The translations under genes were made by a program, and so were the position numbers. From Ditylenchus dipsaci (Eukaryota; Nematoda; Chromadorea; Rhabditida; Anguinidae), in contig SADC01001331.1 in NCBI GenBank assembly GCA_004194705.1, positions 558,001 through 622,000 on the forward strand: 64,000 nucleotides of DNA, written 5' to 3'. The notes under the pieces are model-generated. The model saw only the letters and a list, made by a program, of their open reading frames with translations, was not told the DNA's origin and searched no databases. This document shows positions 22,501-33,236 of the stretch, piece after piece (position 1 is the stretch's first letter; each line of letters begins with the position of its first letter).

Positions 22501-25500
22501 AAATATACAATCAATTATTTAGAACAAAGTTTTTTGTGAAATAGTTTTGTCAAAGAACAATTATTTTGGAAACAAATCTTGCCAAGACGAATTGTTTCTC
22601 ATTTGAATTTATTGTTAGATGACTTTTTGCTCAGTTGAATTTTTTCTAAGATACTTTGTGCTCAGTTGTGGGTGTGCCGTTTTATTCTAGATTTGTTCAG
22701 AAAAATATTCTATTGGTTAGTAAGAGTTGGTAAGATAAGATTCCTGAAAAAATGCACCAAAATGAACGAAAAAGACACTAAAAGTCAAAGGACGAGTGAC
22801 CCTACTTGGAGATACCCTCCCCAATCAACTTTTTAAAGTGTTTTCAAAGACCCTATATCGACCTAAATGGGCTCAGGAGTTCAGAAAAGGCATCACTTTT
22901 GAGTTCTGGTCTATAAAAGTTTGAGTTTTGGGCATTGTGAAATTTCAACTTTTTACTTATTTTAACATGTTTTTCAACATGGGACTTGGCAAAAAGAGCC
23001 TCTAAATACATTTTCGGTCAAGAGTCTTTCTCGGAATTATGTCTAAGGTAAGTGAGTGCGCGCATCTCTCACTCTCAAGCATAGTGACCACGCCGTCCTA
23101 CGCCGTCCTAATTTTTTTTCATCGCCGTCCTGCATTTTAACAATATTTTTCATTATGGACAGCCTTTTTTTATTTTACAACATATAATCAGTTTTTATTA
23201 TTATACTTAATTTTTAGGCGACCGTCCAAGTTTTCTTTCATTTTCATTTCAAAAAATGGGCCGTCCTAATTCAACCGACTTTTTTGAAAATTTTTGTGTG
23301 AAATTAGGACGGCCCCATTTTTTTGAAATAAAAATGAAAGAAAACTTGGACGGTCGCCTAAAAATAAAGTATAAAAATAAAAACTGATTATATGTTGTAA
23401 AATAAAAAAGCCGGTCCATAATGAAAAATATTATTAAAATGCAGGACGGCGATGAAAAAAACTAGGACGGCGTAGGACGGCGTGGTCACTATGCTCTCAA
23501 GCCCCCTGCGCCCCTTAGGGGCCATGGTGATTGGTTTATATTACATTTTGGATCAAAAAAATTCCAAAAATATAATTTTTGGTTGAGCGGTCGGACTATT
23601 ATTACAAGTAAGAAATTTGTAGAGCACCTAAATGCTTCTATAATAAAAATCTAGTTCATGAAAATGATATTGAAAAAATTTAAATAAATATTCACTTAAA
23701 GGGCCATTGCCGTCTCTGACAACGGTTGTCCCCTGCCAATTCAATTTTTTTCTTTGTCGTTGGATTTACGTACGGATTTTTTAACTTGGTTTCTAACAAA
23801 ACTATAGGCTAAACTGCAGTATATGTCATAGCTCAGAAATGGCCAGAAACATCTTTTTTCAAAGTTTTAGCACCTAAAACGTGCTTAAAACAGGTTTTTA
23901 GGGCGCGGACGGATATTTCCGACGAAAAACTTTTCCGACCAGTTTTCACCATTATACCCACCCCATTGTACATATACAAGATAATTGTGCCACTCTTATC
24001 GTATCGGCACTTATGTACCTGTTCTACAAGCTAATTTAACCAGAAAAGGGTACCTAAATGTGCTAAAAACCCCCAAAAGATTCAATTTGAACATAATTTT
24101 GTTAACTGGGTCCTAACTAGGGTTGGGTAATTAGCCGGGTAAAATCTTTTTGGGTAAAGTATTTACCCGGGTATTTAACCGAAAGTCGGGTAAAATCTTT
24201 TTATTTCTATAACCAACTTTTATTCGAGAAATCATAACAAATCAATCAAATTCATGCATAAACAATTCAAAATCATCGTTAACAGTGTTAGTTTCTTCGA
24301 TTTCTTCAATTTTGCTTTTGTACCAACAGTTCAATGCAGAGTAAAAGAAACGCTAAAAACAAAAAAAGTGCAGTGAAACGCATAAAAATTGTTATGCTAA
24401 GACTAAAACACTTTCTGGCTTCTGAATTCGCTTTGAGACAAATCAAATTAAAAAAATTTTTTTTGTAAAAATATAGTATTTTCGCAAAATCCTTAGTAAA
24501 GATTTTACCCGATTTCTATACTACGGGTAAAATCTCTGGGTATTTACCGGTAAATAACGGGTATTTACCCGGGTAAATACCTGGGTATTTACCCATTGTC
24601 CAACCCTAGTCCTAACGCATAAAGAAACTCTGGTATGCATACATTTTTATGCGTCCAGAGTATATTTCAAGTGTTTTGTGTCTAAGGTATGTGGGTGTGC
24701 GCATCTCAACCCCAAGCCACCTGCGCCTCCTTCGGGGGCGCAGGTGGCTTGGTGGGTTAGAGATGCGCGCACTCACTTACCTTAGACATAATTCCGAGAT
24801 AGACTCTTGATTGAAAATGCAGATAGAGACTCTTTTTGCCTGGCTCCAGTGACCAAAACGAAGTAGAATACTCTTATATAGGTTTAATTAGCTTGGGGAC
24901 AAGGCATTTGGTTTAATTTGGTTTGACGGAAATATCCGTCCGCGCCCTAAAAACCTGTTTTAAGCACGTTTTAGGTGCTAAAACTTTGAAAAAAGATGTT
25001 TCTGGCCATTTCTGAGCTATGACATATACTGCAGTCCTGCCAAACTATACCTAAAATTGAATTCTAGGCCTTGTTTTATTAGAAATCAAGCTGAAAAATC
25101 CGCGTAGAAGTTGAATGATTAGGCATAAAAATTTGAATTGGCGGGGGATAATTCAAAACAGGTGGCAATGGCCTTTAAAGGAGGAGACTGCTTCCTCAGG
25201 GGTTCTTTGACATACTTCTTTTTTTACATTTAGACATCTTTTTGTACTAAGACTAAGCAAATTCTGTATAACATGAGTTCAATTATGTTTTTTATCGTCA
25301 CAAAGCCTTTAAAAACTAAAATATTTCCAAAATCACATCAGTTGTACGTAATTTATACCATCTAATAAATTATTTACACCACACATTTCAATATGTTACC
25401 CCCTCAAATGCTCAATGTCTGTTTTTATTAAAGAATATTAGAATTATATCAGAATATTTTTTCCAGTAACCTGTAGTTTCCGGATCTCTGCTTTTATTAA

Positions 25501-25969
25501 GCTATAAACTCAGGTAATACTATTTAAAAAAGCTTTAGAGAAAAGTATTAGAAGGCACCGAATTCCCGGAAAAATGTGCTCTACTCAAAGACTTTTCTCA
25601 ACAACTTCATGAGATAGTATTACATGAGTTGAATAAAGTGATATAAACTGTTACATAAAATTCTAGATATCTCCTTTGAAGTAATCAAAATAAATTGAAC
25701 TTAAAAGGCTAAAATGAAAAAAAACTAGAACATGTAATTCTCTTTGAATTTGTTAATTGAACTCATGTTATACAGAATTTGCTTAGTCTTAGTTCAGAAA
25801 GATGTTAAAATATTTCAAAATAAGAATGTCCAATAACCCCAAGAAAGTAGTCTGCTCCTTTAAAACTCAATGAACTCACATTGAAATCTAGCCGGAAATC
25901 GCATGAATCATATTCATTTAGGGAAGAAGTTGAAGGTATTGCTCTATTCTCACCATTATCCGATCCCAT
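19582..25969 (-). CDS. COMMD6-like COMM-domain protein, two exons
   Basis: Exon 1 (25969-25880) encodes MGSDNGENRAIPSTSSLNEY followed by DSCDFRLDFN. Exon 2 (19758-19582) continues in the same phase with VARRSALNTNDSYSLLMELK and ends with the COMM-domain tail, including TLDASNLQLLSQELERI, for 88 residues in all. The pattern (DFRLDF, then an alternating strand SYSLLMEL, then a helix with spaced leucines) is a COMM domain with almost nothing else, which matches COMMD6, the shortest family member at about 85 residues in human. COMMD proteins form the Commander/CCC assembly that works with retriever in endosomal recycling. The splice sites are AAT|GTGAGT and TTTCCAG|GTT. The 6.1-kb intron contains a 2.3-kb hAT-like element and several MITEs. 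The start lies 156 bp from the divergent DGCR6 start. The assignment to COMMD6 rather than another COMMD rests on length. Confidence 0.78.
20418..22678. mobile_element. 2.26-kb hAT-type element without transposase
   Basis: Inverted ends of about 125 bp begin 'ggcacacccacaactgagca' on the left and end with the complement on the right. An exact 8-bp duplication gttttatt flanks it (20410-20417 and 22679-22686). No hAT transposase motif is visible inside. The interior includes a 'ggcgccagaggcgcc' GC palindrome (21427 and 21571), a pogo-like terminus near 21670 ('acagttgaccctcgatata') and a palindrome at 22122-22302 flanked by 'tccaagtgg' units. It lies in the COMMD6-like intron. Confidence 0.85.
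22975..23600. repeat. Family A GC-hairpin repeat, copy 2, split by a hAT MITE
   Basis: The left part (to 23079) carries 'gtctaaggtaagtgagtgcg' and the right part resumes at 23494 with 'ctctcaagccccctgcgccc'. The insertion at 23080-23493 duplicates ctctcaag. Removing the insert gives a continuous family A sequence. Confidence 0.75.
23080..23493. mobile_element. 414-bp perfect-palindrome hAT-type MITE
   Basis: It starts 'catagtgaccacgccgtcct' and ends with the exact complement. The two halves match almost base for base over about 200 bp, with 'gccgtcct' repeated near each end. The 8-bp duplication ctctcaag (23072-23079 and 23494-23501) is exact. Arm identity this high suggests recent insertion or hairpin-based repair. 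Confidence 0.9.
24118..24608. mobile_element. 491-bp hAT MITE with 'gggtatttacccg' arrays
   Basis: The ends are 'tagggttgggtaatt' and the complement '..ttgtccaaccct a'. The 8-bp duplication gtcctaac is exact (24110-24117 and 24609-24616). Both subterminal regions carry arrays of a self-complementary unit around 'tacccgggta'. Non-coding. Confidence 0.9.
24617..24865. repeat. Family A GC-hairpin repeat, copy 3
   Basis: The most complete copy: 'aaactctggtatgcatacat' start, 'gtgtctaaggtatgtgggtg', the GC stem 'ccacctgcgcc tcc ttcg gggcgcaggtgg', then 'tagagatgcgcgcactcact' and 'taccttagacataattccga'. It begins directly after the hAT MITE's target duplication. Confidence 0.75.
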
Positions 25970-26125
25970 TTTTCCAAACAAATATTCAACTAATAATAAC
26001 ATTTTCAATCAAAGCATTAGAGCGAAATGCCAACGAAAATGTTTGAAAACAGTTTTGATAAAATTAATATATGTAAACTAAAATAACGAAAATGCTCAAC
26101 ACAATATTTTGCTTAATATTTTTTG
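25970..26125. promoter_or_regulatory. Bidirectional intergenic promoter between COMMD6-like and DGCR6
   Basis: The two divergent start codons (25969 on minus, 26126 on plus) are separated by only 156 bp, so the two genes very probably share a promoter region. I see no clear TATA element or other recognised motif in it. It is free of the repeats that fill both flanking genes' introns. Confidence 0.55.
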
Positions 26126-28579
26126 ATGGATCTACGAAGAAAGCAACTAAAGAATCGTTTGATGTATTTCTTGGAAACAGAAGATGAGTGCATAAGAGCG
26201 CAACTAGAGACTTCTAATATTGCAGATGGGATTGTGGAGTGTTTGTTAGATGGCACAGTCTATGAAATAGTCAAGTCTTTGAAGGATCTGCAATGGCTCA
26301 GAGAAGCGTAATTTAATTTTAACCTTAGGCTCTTTCACCAAACAAAATACCGTATAGTCTCGAAAACCCACAAAACTGATAAAATATACGGGACGCAACC
26401 AACTCGCCAACGAAAAACTCGCCAACGTAAAAACTCGCCAACGTCAAATCTCGCCGACGGCGAATCTCGCCAACGCGTAAGCTCGCCAACAGCAATACTC
26501 GCCAACAGCAATACTTGCCAACGGAAAACTCGCCAATGGCAAATCTCGCCAACGAAAAACTCGCCGACGAAAAATTCGATTTAATGGCCCTCTATGGCCG
26601 GTCCCAAGGGGTCAGTTAAATCGAATTTCATCTAATTTCGTTGGCGAGTTTTGCCATTGGTGAGATTTGACGTTGGCGAGTTATGGCGTTGCCGAGTCGG
26701 TTGAATCGCAAATATACCTATTTTAGAACCATATTTTAGATTGCCCAAAAGCATACGAAAAATAACAAACAAAATAAAAAGGTTAGCGGTTAGCATAACA
26801 TAACAAGCGCAAAATCTTCCGAAAAGCATCTTAGTCAAAGGTATCTATTGAATTGGGAAATAGGGGTGTGCATGAGCGAGCCAAAACGAATCCTACGGCG
26901 GCTGGACGGAAAAATCTCAGGCTCGATATTATGTTCTAGCTCACATGAAGCTTTTGTTTTGCAAAAGTCCTTGAACTTTATCAAAATAGACTTTTTAAAA
27001 TTCCATTGGACGCTTTATACAGGGCTTGAAACTGTCGAGAGACACAGATTTTAACAAGAACAGGCCATATGGCCAAACTTCAATCGACTCTACACATATT
27101 ATTCAATCCCTAGTTTTTCAACCAGACAATTCTTCAACCCGGCTATTATTCAACCTGTCTACTAATAATCAGACTATTCTTCAGACACTCTATTATTTAA
27201 CCGGATTGTTCTAAAGACATTGAAAAAGCGGTTTATTCTTTAACTGATTCTTTTTAAACCGGGTCGTTCTTCGTTTTTATGTTCTCCTACGTTTTTCGTG
27301 TTTTTGTTGAAGAATAGTCCGATTATTAATAGACAGGTTGAAGAATAACCCACTTAAAGAATTGGTGGTTGAAGAATATGTGCCGAACCTTCATCCGTGA
27401 AGAATATGTGAAGGGCCCTTCAATATTTTAATGTTCCATTTACAAATCTAATAATTAACACGGGAAAGGCTGTGTGTACCAAACTATGCGATTTGTGTAA
27501 AATTTTTAAATGAAAACAGGTGGGAATACGACGGGTAAAAACAGCATTTGAAAATGGCTAAACTGTAGTATACTCCCCCACGCAATTGTAGTATACCACC
27601 CCCTCCCCCCCACTCAACTCTACTATACCCCCCTTATGTTACCCCTTGATTGAAAGATTAGGATTCTAGCTACACGATGATGTGAAAATCGTGTCACAGC
27701 TGCTCCTTTGAAAATAGTTCATTTCTGCCTGATCCAAACCACCCGGAAATCAGTGGCACTTGCTCAAATCTATGTACCACTTGGGCGTATTATATCTCAA
27801 AATGCAGGGCGTGGTCCAAAACCCTGGTTTCAATCTACTAAAAATACTAGTGGCTAGATGTGTTTGATAAAATGCAGTATTTGTTTCGAGACCTTTCGGA
27901 CACCGGTTAGGACACACTTGTGTTCGGTTTTTTGCACAATTATATTTGTTATGGCTTGTTCACGTTGTTAGAGTTAGAGTTCGAGTTAGAGTTCGGGATT
28001 TTAGTTACGTGAACACCTCTGATCCTAACCTAACTCTAACTCGAACTCTAACTTTCGGTGGCTTTAGACGGCTTTGGAGTGAGATTCTGAGCTATCTAAG
28101 CTATATACATGAACATTTTCAAGCTCGACCTCGAACTCTAACTCGATGTACGTGAACACCATCGAGTTAAAGGTAGAGTTCGGGTTTTTGAGTACATGAA
28201 CACCTCTTACCCGAACTCTTACTCTAACAACGTGAACAAGCCATTATTGTTTCAGAGAGATAGTTAACAACCGCAACAGTCAGTTGGCATCCATTACTGA
28301 CACCAATGATGTGGAGGAAATAACGAAAAATTTAGATTTAAAAATCTTAGAGACACTGGACGAGGTTCGCCGGTAAAAATAAAAAGTGTTTTTCACAGTC
28401 TTCATTTGCAGATCGTGAAAGAACAACAATCCACTTTGAGCTGCACTGGCATGCCTATGTTCAAAGTCAGTGATCAAGCAAACGATATAAAACTACAAAT
28501 GGCCATTATAAACTTTATACTTTCTTTATCCGATGTCTATGCAAATGATAACGATGGAAGTGATTCGGTTGTCAAATAA
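26126..28579 (+). CDS. DGCR6: DGCR6 / gonadal (gdl) family protein
   Basis: Three exons (26126-26307, 28256-28364, 28412-28579) join in phase to give about 152 residues. Exon 1 contains VECLLDGTVYEIVKSLKDLQ, matching the 'LLDGTVFEIV' signature of DGCR6. Exons 2-3 contain ILETLDE followed by IVKEQQSTL and later DIKLQMAIINFI, matching the family's 'LD.KV.DQQSTLE' and 'LMLQMNLLELI' segments in order. The protein is predicted helical and coiled-coil. It is shorter than human DGCR6 (220 residues), mainly because the region between the two conserved blocks is reduced. A missed internal exon in the 1.9-kb intron cannot be excluded, but the exon 1 to exon 2 phase is correct without one. The function of this family is poorly defined (gonad and germ-line links in fly, neural-crest links in vertebrates). 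Confidence 0.85.
26390..26709. mobile_element. MITE with 'actcgccaacg' arrays, copy 2, in DGCR6 intron 1
   Basis: It starts 'gggacgcaaccaactcgcca' and ends with the complement of 'gattcaaccgactcggcaac'. About eight 'aactcgccaacg' units fill the left half and an inverted set the right, around a central 'ggccgg' region. It lies about 80 bp inside the intron. Confidence 0.75.
27090..27400. repeat. Inverted array of 'ttcaaccgg/ccggttgaa'-type units
   Basis: Units like 'ttcaacccggctattattca' on the left and 'aggttgaagaataacc' on the right form an inverted arrangement around 27260. The same unit style recurs at 54480-54600. This resembles other elements here with tandem terminal arrays. It lies in DGCR6 intron 1. 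Confidence 0.55.
27952..28243. mobile_element. 292-bp PIF/Harbinger-type MITE next to the DGCR6 exon 2 acceptor
   Basis: The inverted ends are 'tggcttgttcacgttgttag' and its complement '..aacgtgaacaagcca', flanked by the 3-bp duplication tta (27949-27951 and 28244-28246). The interior is made of 'gttagagttcga' and 'cgaactctaac' units. Exon 2 of DGCR6 starts at 28256, only 12 bp beyond the element, so the 3' splice region is squeezed between the MITE and the exon. Confidence 0.85.
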
Positions 28580-29503
28580 TTGGATTAAAAGTTTATATAT
28601 CAAAAAGTAACAAGTAAGCGACAAAACCTCTTGAAATAAAAACACGAACTATGGCATTAATTTAACCCTAGGACGACCATGTTGACCACAACGTGGTCAT
28701 GTCATATTTGTGAACCTTTTTTTGGTTCTCATATAGCACGTTTAGAAAAAAGTAAAAGAACCTAGGTAGATCTTAATCTCAGCTTCAAAATAATATTTTT
28801 GTGGGCTTATCAGACAATACTCAGCAGAAATATAACCCAACTTAACACTCTGCTTTCCAAGCGTATTAAGTGTCCAAATCAACTCAGAATTTCTTGCTTA
28901 ACACGATGGTGATTTTTTTTGGATAAGGTAGTATCTGCGGTCATCTGCCTCTCTCACGGCCCCTCAAAAACTGCATTCTAGTGCATTTAAAAATAAACAA
29001 AACACCAAGATTTTTGAAAGAGTCTTTTTCGAAATTTATTGGTTTTTTTCTTTTTGGCTTTTTCCCCGTAATTTTTTATAGCAAAATATGAACTTTCCGA
29101 AAGTTTCGAAAGAGTTACACCATCTTAACTTTCTATAACACATAGCACACCATACACCAAGGTGGTGCAGCGTCTAATTTCGCCATAAAATCAGTCAAAT
29201 GCAAAAGATATCGAGAAAGTCAAATGTTTAAAGTAAAATTTTATTGAAATGAATATAACGGATAACTAATGTGCAAGATCGGTGCCTTAGGAACATTTAT
29301 TCTGATGGATCATACCAACCTCCTGATCGAGCGTCATACACCAGCACTAAACAATTGTAACCAGCCAAGTACAGATTACTATCCATGCAACTTCAAATAA
29401 GTGGATCTCGCCAATTTTACATATCGACTCGTTTTATTTTGAGTTCAAAGATAGCGAAGATCAATGACTTTCTAATAAGATATCGTTGGTAAGTTTATAA
29501 TTA
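28580..29503. other. DGCR6 3' flank, no gene seen
   Basis: AT-rich sequence follows the DGCR6 stop. AATAAA-like signals occur just after the stop ('gaaataaaaacac' near 28635). I see no coding region and no clear mobile element. Confidence 0.4.
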
Positions 29504-29687
29504 CAGTCCACTCTCGATACAGTGTAGCTTGCGGGATCGGAAAAATATACACTATATCGAGGGTTACACTATATCGAGGTACACTGTAAGCCAGTTTGGC
29601 TTAGAGCTGACTAAATGAGGTTGAAAAAATATACACTATATCGAGATCTACACTATATCGAGGGTACACTGTATCGAGAGTTGACTG
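29504..29687. mobile_element. 184-bp pogo-like MITE, TA target site
   Basis: The left end 'cagtccactctcgatacagt' and right end '..atcgagagttgactg' are flanked by TA (29502-29503 and 29688-29689). Inside are repeated 'tacactatatcgag' units. Non-coding. Confidence 0.8.
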
Positions 29688-30814
29688 TACTATATGTCGT
29701 ATTTTCGACAAAAGCAACAATTATATCATTTTTCGGTACGTGTGCTGTTTAGACCCCCCCCCCACAAATTTTCTAGAGTACATGCAAACATCAAAAACTT
29801 TATTCACATTCATATAACGATACAATTTGCGACCACAAATGAAACAAAAAAGTTTTACCTTTCTACAACCATTCTACGAATTCGACATCGGTCCAATTCA
29901 AAAGCTTTTCATATAGATTTCCAAGGTTGAATCTACGGAGCTCTTCCATTATCTAAAACAAAGAAATTGGAATACATGCGTAGAACAAAATGATGGACTG
30001 AATGAACATTTCCATAACGATTCCATGTATATTCCATGTTTTTTTAACGCGGGAAGGGCTGTAAACTTTATTTTGTTCATATTTTTTTTTCTTTTGCTCA
30101 CATTTTGTAGCTAAGATTCAGGGCTACCCGATAAAAAATTTTCCAGCCACAAATCTCTGAAAAAAAACTCTTATAAAAATGCGTTTCCTCTCACTCTGGC
30201 TTTCACTCTGCCTTTCAGTCATTAGAGTGAAAGTTAAGAATGCTTCAGGGTACAATTCTGACCGATTCAGCCCATCGGACTAGAATTCTGATCCGCTCAA
30301 TCGAATTTTCGCAAAAAATCTACCACCACCCCCCCCCCCCTCCCTCCTTTCAGTAAATCCCAAAAAACCAACTTTATATGGGCTTCTGGCCAATCCGGGG
30401 TGTGATAAGTGGGATAAAGGAAAATATCAATTCAAATTTAGTGGGTGAAAAATTAATTTGGAGGGGTAAATGAATAGTTTGGCGGGGAAAGTACTTACAG
30501 CCATTTTTCAGTAAGGTTTAAGTTTTTAAAGCAGTTCTTTGCTATCGAATAAAATTTTTATGGCTCTTAGTGAAAAGACCCCTTAAATTATGTGTTTACC
30601 ACCTTAAATTTATTTTTACCCACTCAAATTCAAATTTTGAACAAAATATGTGTTTATCCCCTTAAATTATGTGTTCACCTCCTCAGATTAAAATTTTTTT
30701 CACCTCCTCAAATATATATTCTCCCCGCAACTCCATCTTTCTCCAAGAAACTTAAATTTCCCATCTTTTCTTGTTTTTCGAAATTTTCAGCCATCTATGT
30801 CCGTTAAAATCTAT

Positions 30815-31345
30815 GTCCGGCTCTGGCTCCGAAATCGCTATTTGAAAAAATTTGCTCCGGCTCTTGCTTCGGGCTCTTAACTTTGAAAAATTAGCTCCTG
30901 CTCTCGCTCCGGGCTCTTAACTTTGAAAAATTTGCTTCTGCTCTTGCTCCGGGCTCTCAATTTTTAAAAATTTGTTCCGGCTGTGGCTCCGAGCAAAAGC
31001 CAGAGCTAACAACTTTCACCTATATACTCGTTATATCGCATATAGAATATGAATATGCGATTTGAATTTTCTCTGAATATGGCTCCGAGCTCTTTGTTTG
31101 AGAAAATTTGCTCCCGATTTGGCTCCGAGATTTTCATTTAAAAAAATTTCCTCTGGATTTGCCTCCGAGATTTTCATTTGCAAAAATTAGCTCCTGCTCT
31201 TGCTCCGGGCTCTCAACTTTGAAAAATTTGCTCCGGCTCTTGCTCCGAGCTCTCAATTTTTAAAAATTTGCTCCAGCTCTGGCTCCTGCTCGGAGCCAGA
31301 GCAGAGCCAGAGCGAGAGCCAGAGCGAGAGCCAGAGCCGGAGATT
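30815..31345. repeat. Tandem 'gctccggctct' array with inverted right end
   Basis: About ten degenerate copies of a unit like 'gctccgggctctcaactttg' run from 30815 to 31280, then the orientation flips to 'gagccagagcgagagccaga' until 31341. This is the tandem-array-plus-inverted-terminus layout of the hAT MITEs in this window, but no target duplication was found. Open frames across it are an effect of the repeat and are not genes. Confidence 0.65.
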
Positions 31346-31382
31346 TATACATCACTGCTTGAGAGTCGGTCCTAGGTGGTGT

Positions 31383-32345
31383 CACTATATCGAGAATCGA
31401 CTGTACGGTATACCACCGATTCGATACAAAAACTGATTCGATACACCGATTCGATACATCGACGATTCGATACACCGATTCGATACACTGACGGTTCGAT
31501 ACACCGATTCGATACACTAAGGGTTCGATTAACTAACTATTATAAACTAACAATAAACTGGTACTAGTCCTCAAGTATTAGTATCTAAATAATAGTATTT
31601 AGGCAGGGGGTACTAAGTTTACTTAGTTGTTTGGCTTAGCTGCATAGCGGTTACGGTATTCATCTGATGGTTATAGTACAGGGCTACCATTTGTCCTTTT
31701 TTCAAAGTTTTGTCTTTTTTCAGAAGTTCAAATCTTTTTTTTTAATTTCAGCCAAAATCTCTTTTTTTTCGCTCCAAAATGGCAATAAGCATTGGATAAA
31801 TGACCCTCTTTCTCCAAAAATGGTCCAAACGTACTTTTTTAACCAAATGTAATTTTTTTAAACGTTCCTAAGTATTTGGGTTATAATTGGTAAAGTCAAT
31901 TTTCCGTAATTATTTAACCTAGTTTAGCGCATGATTTTGGGTAAGATGTCATGGCTTCAACAACTTTTGTCTGAATTTAAACTTTTTGGGTTATAGGAGA
32001 GGCAAACCGTTTCAGGGTGGGTACCAAGTGGTTTTCCCATCCATTTTGAGGCTTACTGCTCTTTGAAAACTATTTTATTGCTATAACCAGTAAAGAAAAA
32101 AGTTTTTAGTCACATGTATTCGAACCTCTGACCTCGAAAATTTGGAGTATGAATTTACCAAGGATGACTTTTGTGGAGGATTAATCAACCTAGAACCAGT
32201 ATATTGAACCCTTAGTGTATCGAATCAATGTATCGAATCGTCGATGTATCGAATCGGTGTATCGAATCGTCGTTGTATCGAATCGGTGTATCGAATCAGT
32301 TTTTGTATGGAATCGTCAGGCGTTCCGACTGTACAGCCAAATTTT
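31383..32345. mobile_element. Element bounded by inverted 'gattcgatacacc' arrays
   Basis: The array 31409-31530 ('cgattcgatacaccgattcg' units) faces an inverted array at 32203-32320 ('tgtatcgaatcggtgtatcg'). Both ends are adjacent to 'gactgta' motifs of pogo-like termini. The interior is AT-rich and non-coding. Peptides such as repeated YRI/SNR read from the arrays are artefacts. Confidence 0.65.
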
Positions 32346-32489
32346 CCCAATTTTCTTAAAATTTTTGTTGAATTTTTTATTAACACGCCTAGCCCTGACT
32401 ATGAGACTGGCAGCTTCTGGTGCAGAATTTTATGGAGAATCCGAATATGCACTCGAAACTCGAAAAGGTTGCAGTGACGAACCCACCCC

Positions 32490-33230
32490 CCCCCCACGGG
32501 ACTGATTAGGTGGAGGAGATAACTTCATATTCGTGTTTCTCGACCCCGATTTCATGAGAAAGCCGCGCGTTTTTTGGTTCTGAGAAAAAAAATTTTTTCG
32601 AACCACAGGGGGGGGGGTATCATGGTTTTTAGTCAAAATTTGAAAAATTTAAATTGGCGCCTTTTGAATTTAAAAGGGAATAAGGGCTGTATTGGGAGGA
32701 GAAGGGAATAAAAGGGGGCCACTTTTATGGCAGAACATTATAAATTGAATATCTATATTCTTCGACTGCCTCACCATGTTTTTCAACTGGGCCGTGGCAA
32801 AAAAGACTCTATATGCATTTTATGGTCAAGAGTACTTCTCGGAATCATGTCTAAGGTAAGTGTGTCCTTCGGGGGCGCAGGGGGCTTGGGGGCTTGGAGT
32901 TGAGATGCGCACACCCACATACCTTAGACACAAATCACTCGAAAGTGACTCTGGATGCATGAAAAAAAGCATGCATACCAGAGTTTCTTTATGCAGTAGG
33001 CCCCAGCTAACAAAACTATGTTCAACATCTTCTTGTTAGTGGCCCTGTGTGATTAGTGGCCCCTTTTATTCTCTTCCCCTCCCTATACAGCCCTTATTCC
33101 CTTTTAAATTCAAAAGGCGCCAATTTAAATTTTTCAAATTTTGACTAAAGAACCATGATACCCCCACCCCTGTGGTTCGAAAAATTTTTTTTTCTCAGAA
33201 CCAAAAAACGCACCAATTTCTGAACTGCAT
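32490..33230. mobile_element. Palindromic element with a family A repeat in its centre
   Basis: The arms 32565-32715 and 33050-33212 are inverted copies (for example 'ttcaaaaggcgccaatttaa' on the right). The centre contains a family A repeat (32778-33000). An outer inverted pair at 32378-32425 and 33911-33957 shows that a larger element surrounds both this palindrome and the hAT MITE at 33237. Confidence 0.65.
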
Positions 33231-33236
33231 CAAATG

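Larger units (their letters stand above)
23696..25180. mobile_element. 1.5-kb inverted-terminal element carrying two insertions
   Basis: The termini 'aaagggccattgcc' and its complement near 25170 continue inward as inverted repeats of about 230 bp, including 'gcgcggacggatatttccg' (23918) and its partner (24930). The interior holds a hAT MITE (24118-24608) and a family A repeat (24617-24865). No transposase is visible. No target duplication was found. Confidence 0.7.

Noticed and set aside
31260..31567. Open frames giving repeated YRIGVSNR or CIESVYRI peptides (also 32215-32505)
   Set aside because: They are translations of the 12-bp 'gtatcgaatcgg' arrays on both strands and have no coding features.
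32430..33230. Retrotransposon or viral remnant
   Set aside because: The region is a palindrome with a nested repeat. No reverse transcriptase, integrase, gag or long terminal repeat pattern was noticed here or elsewhere in the window.
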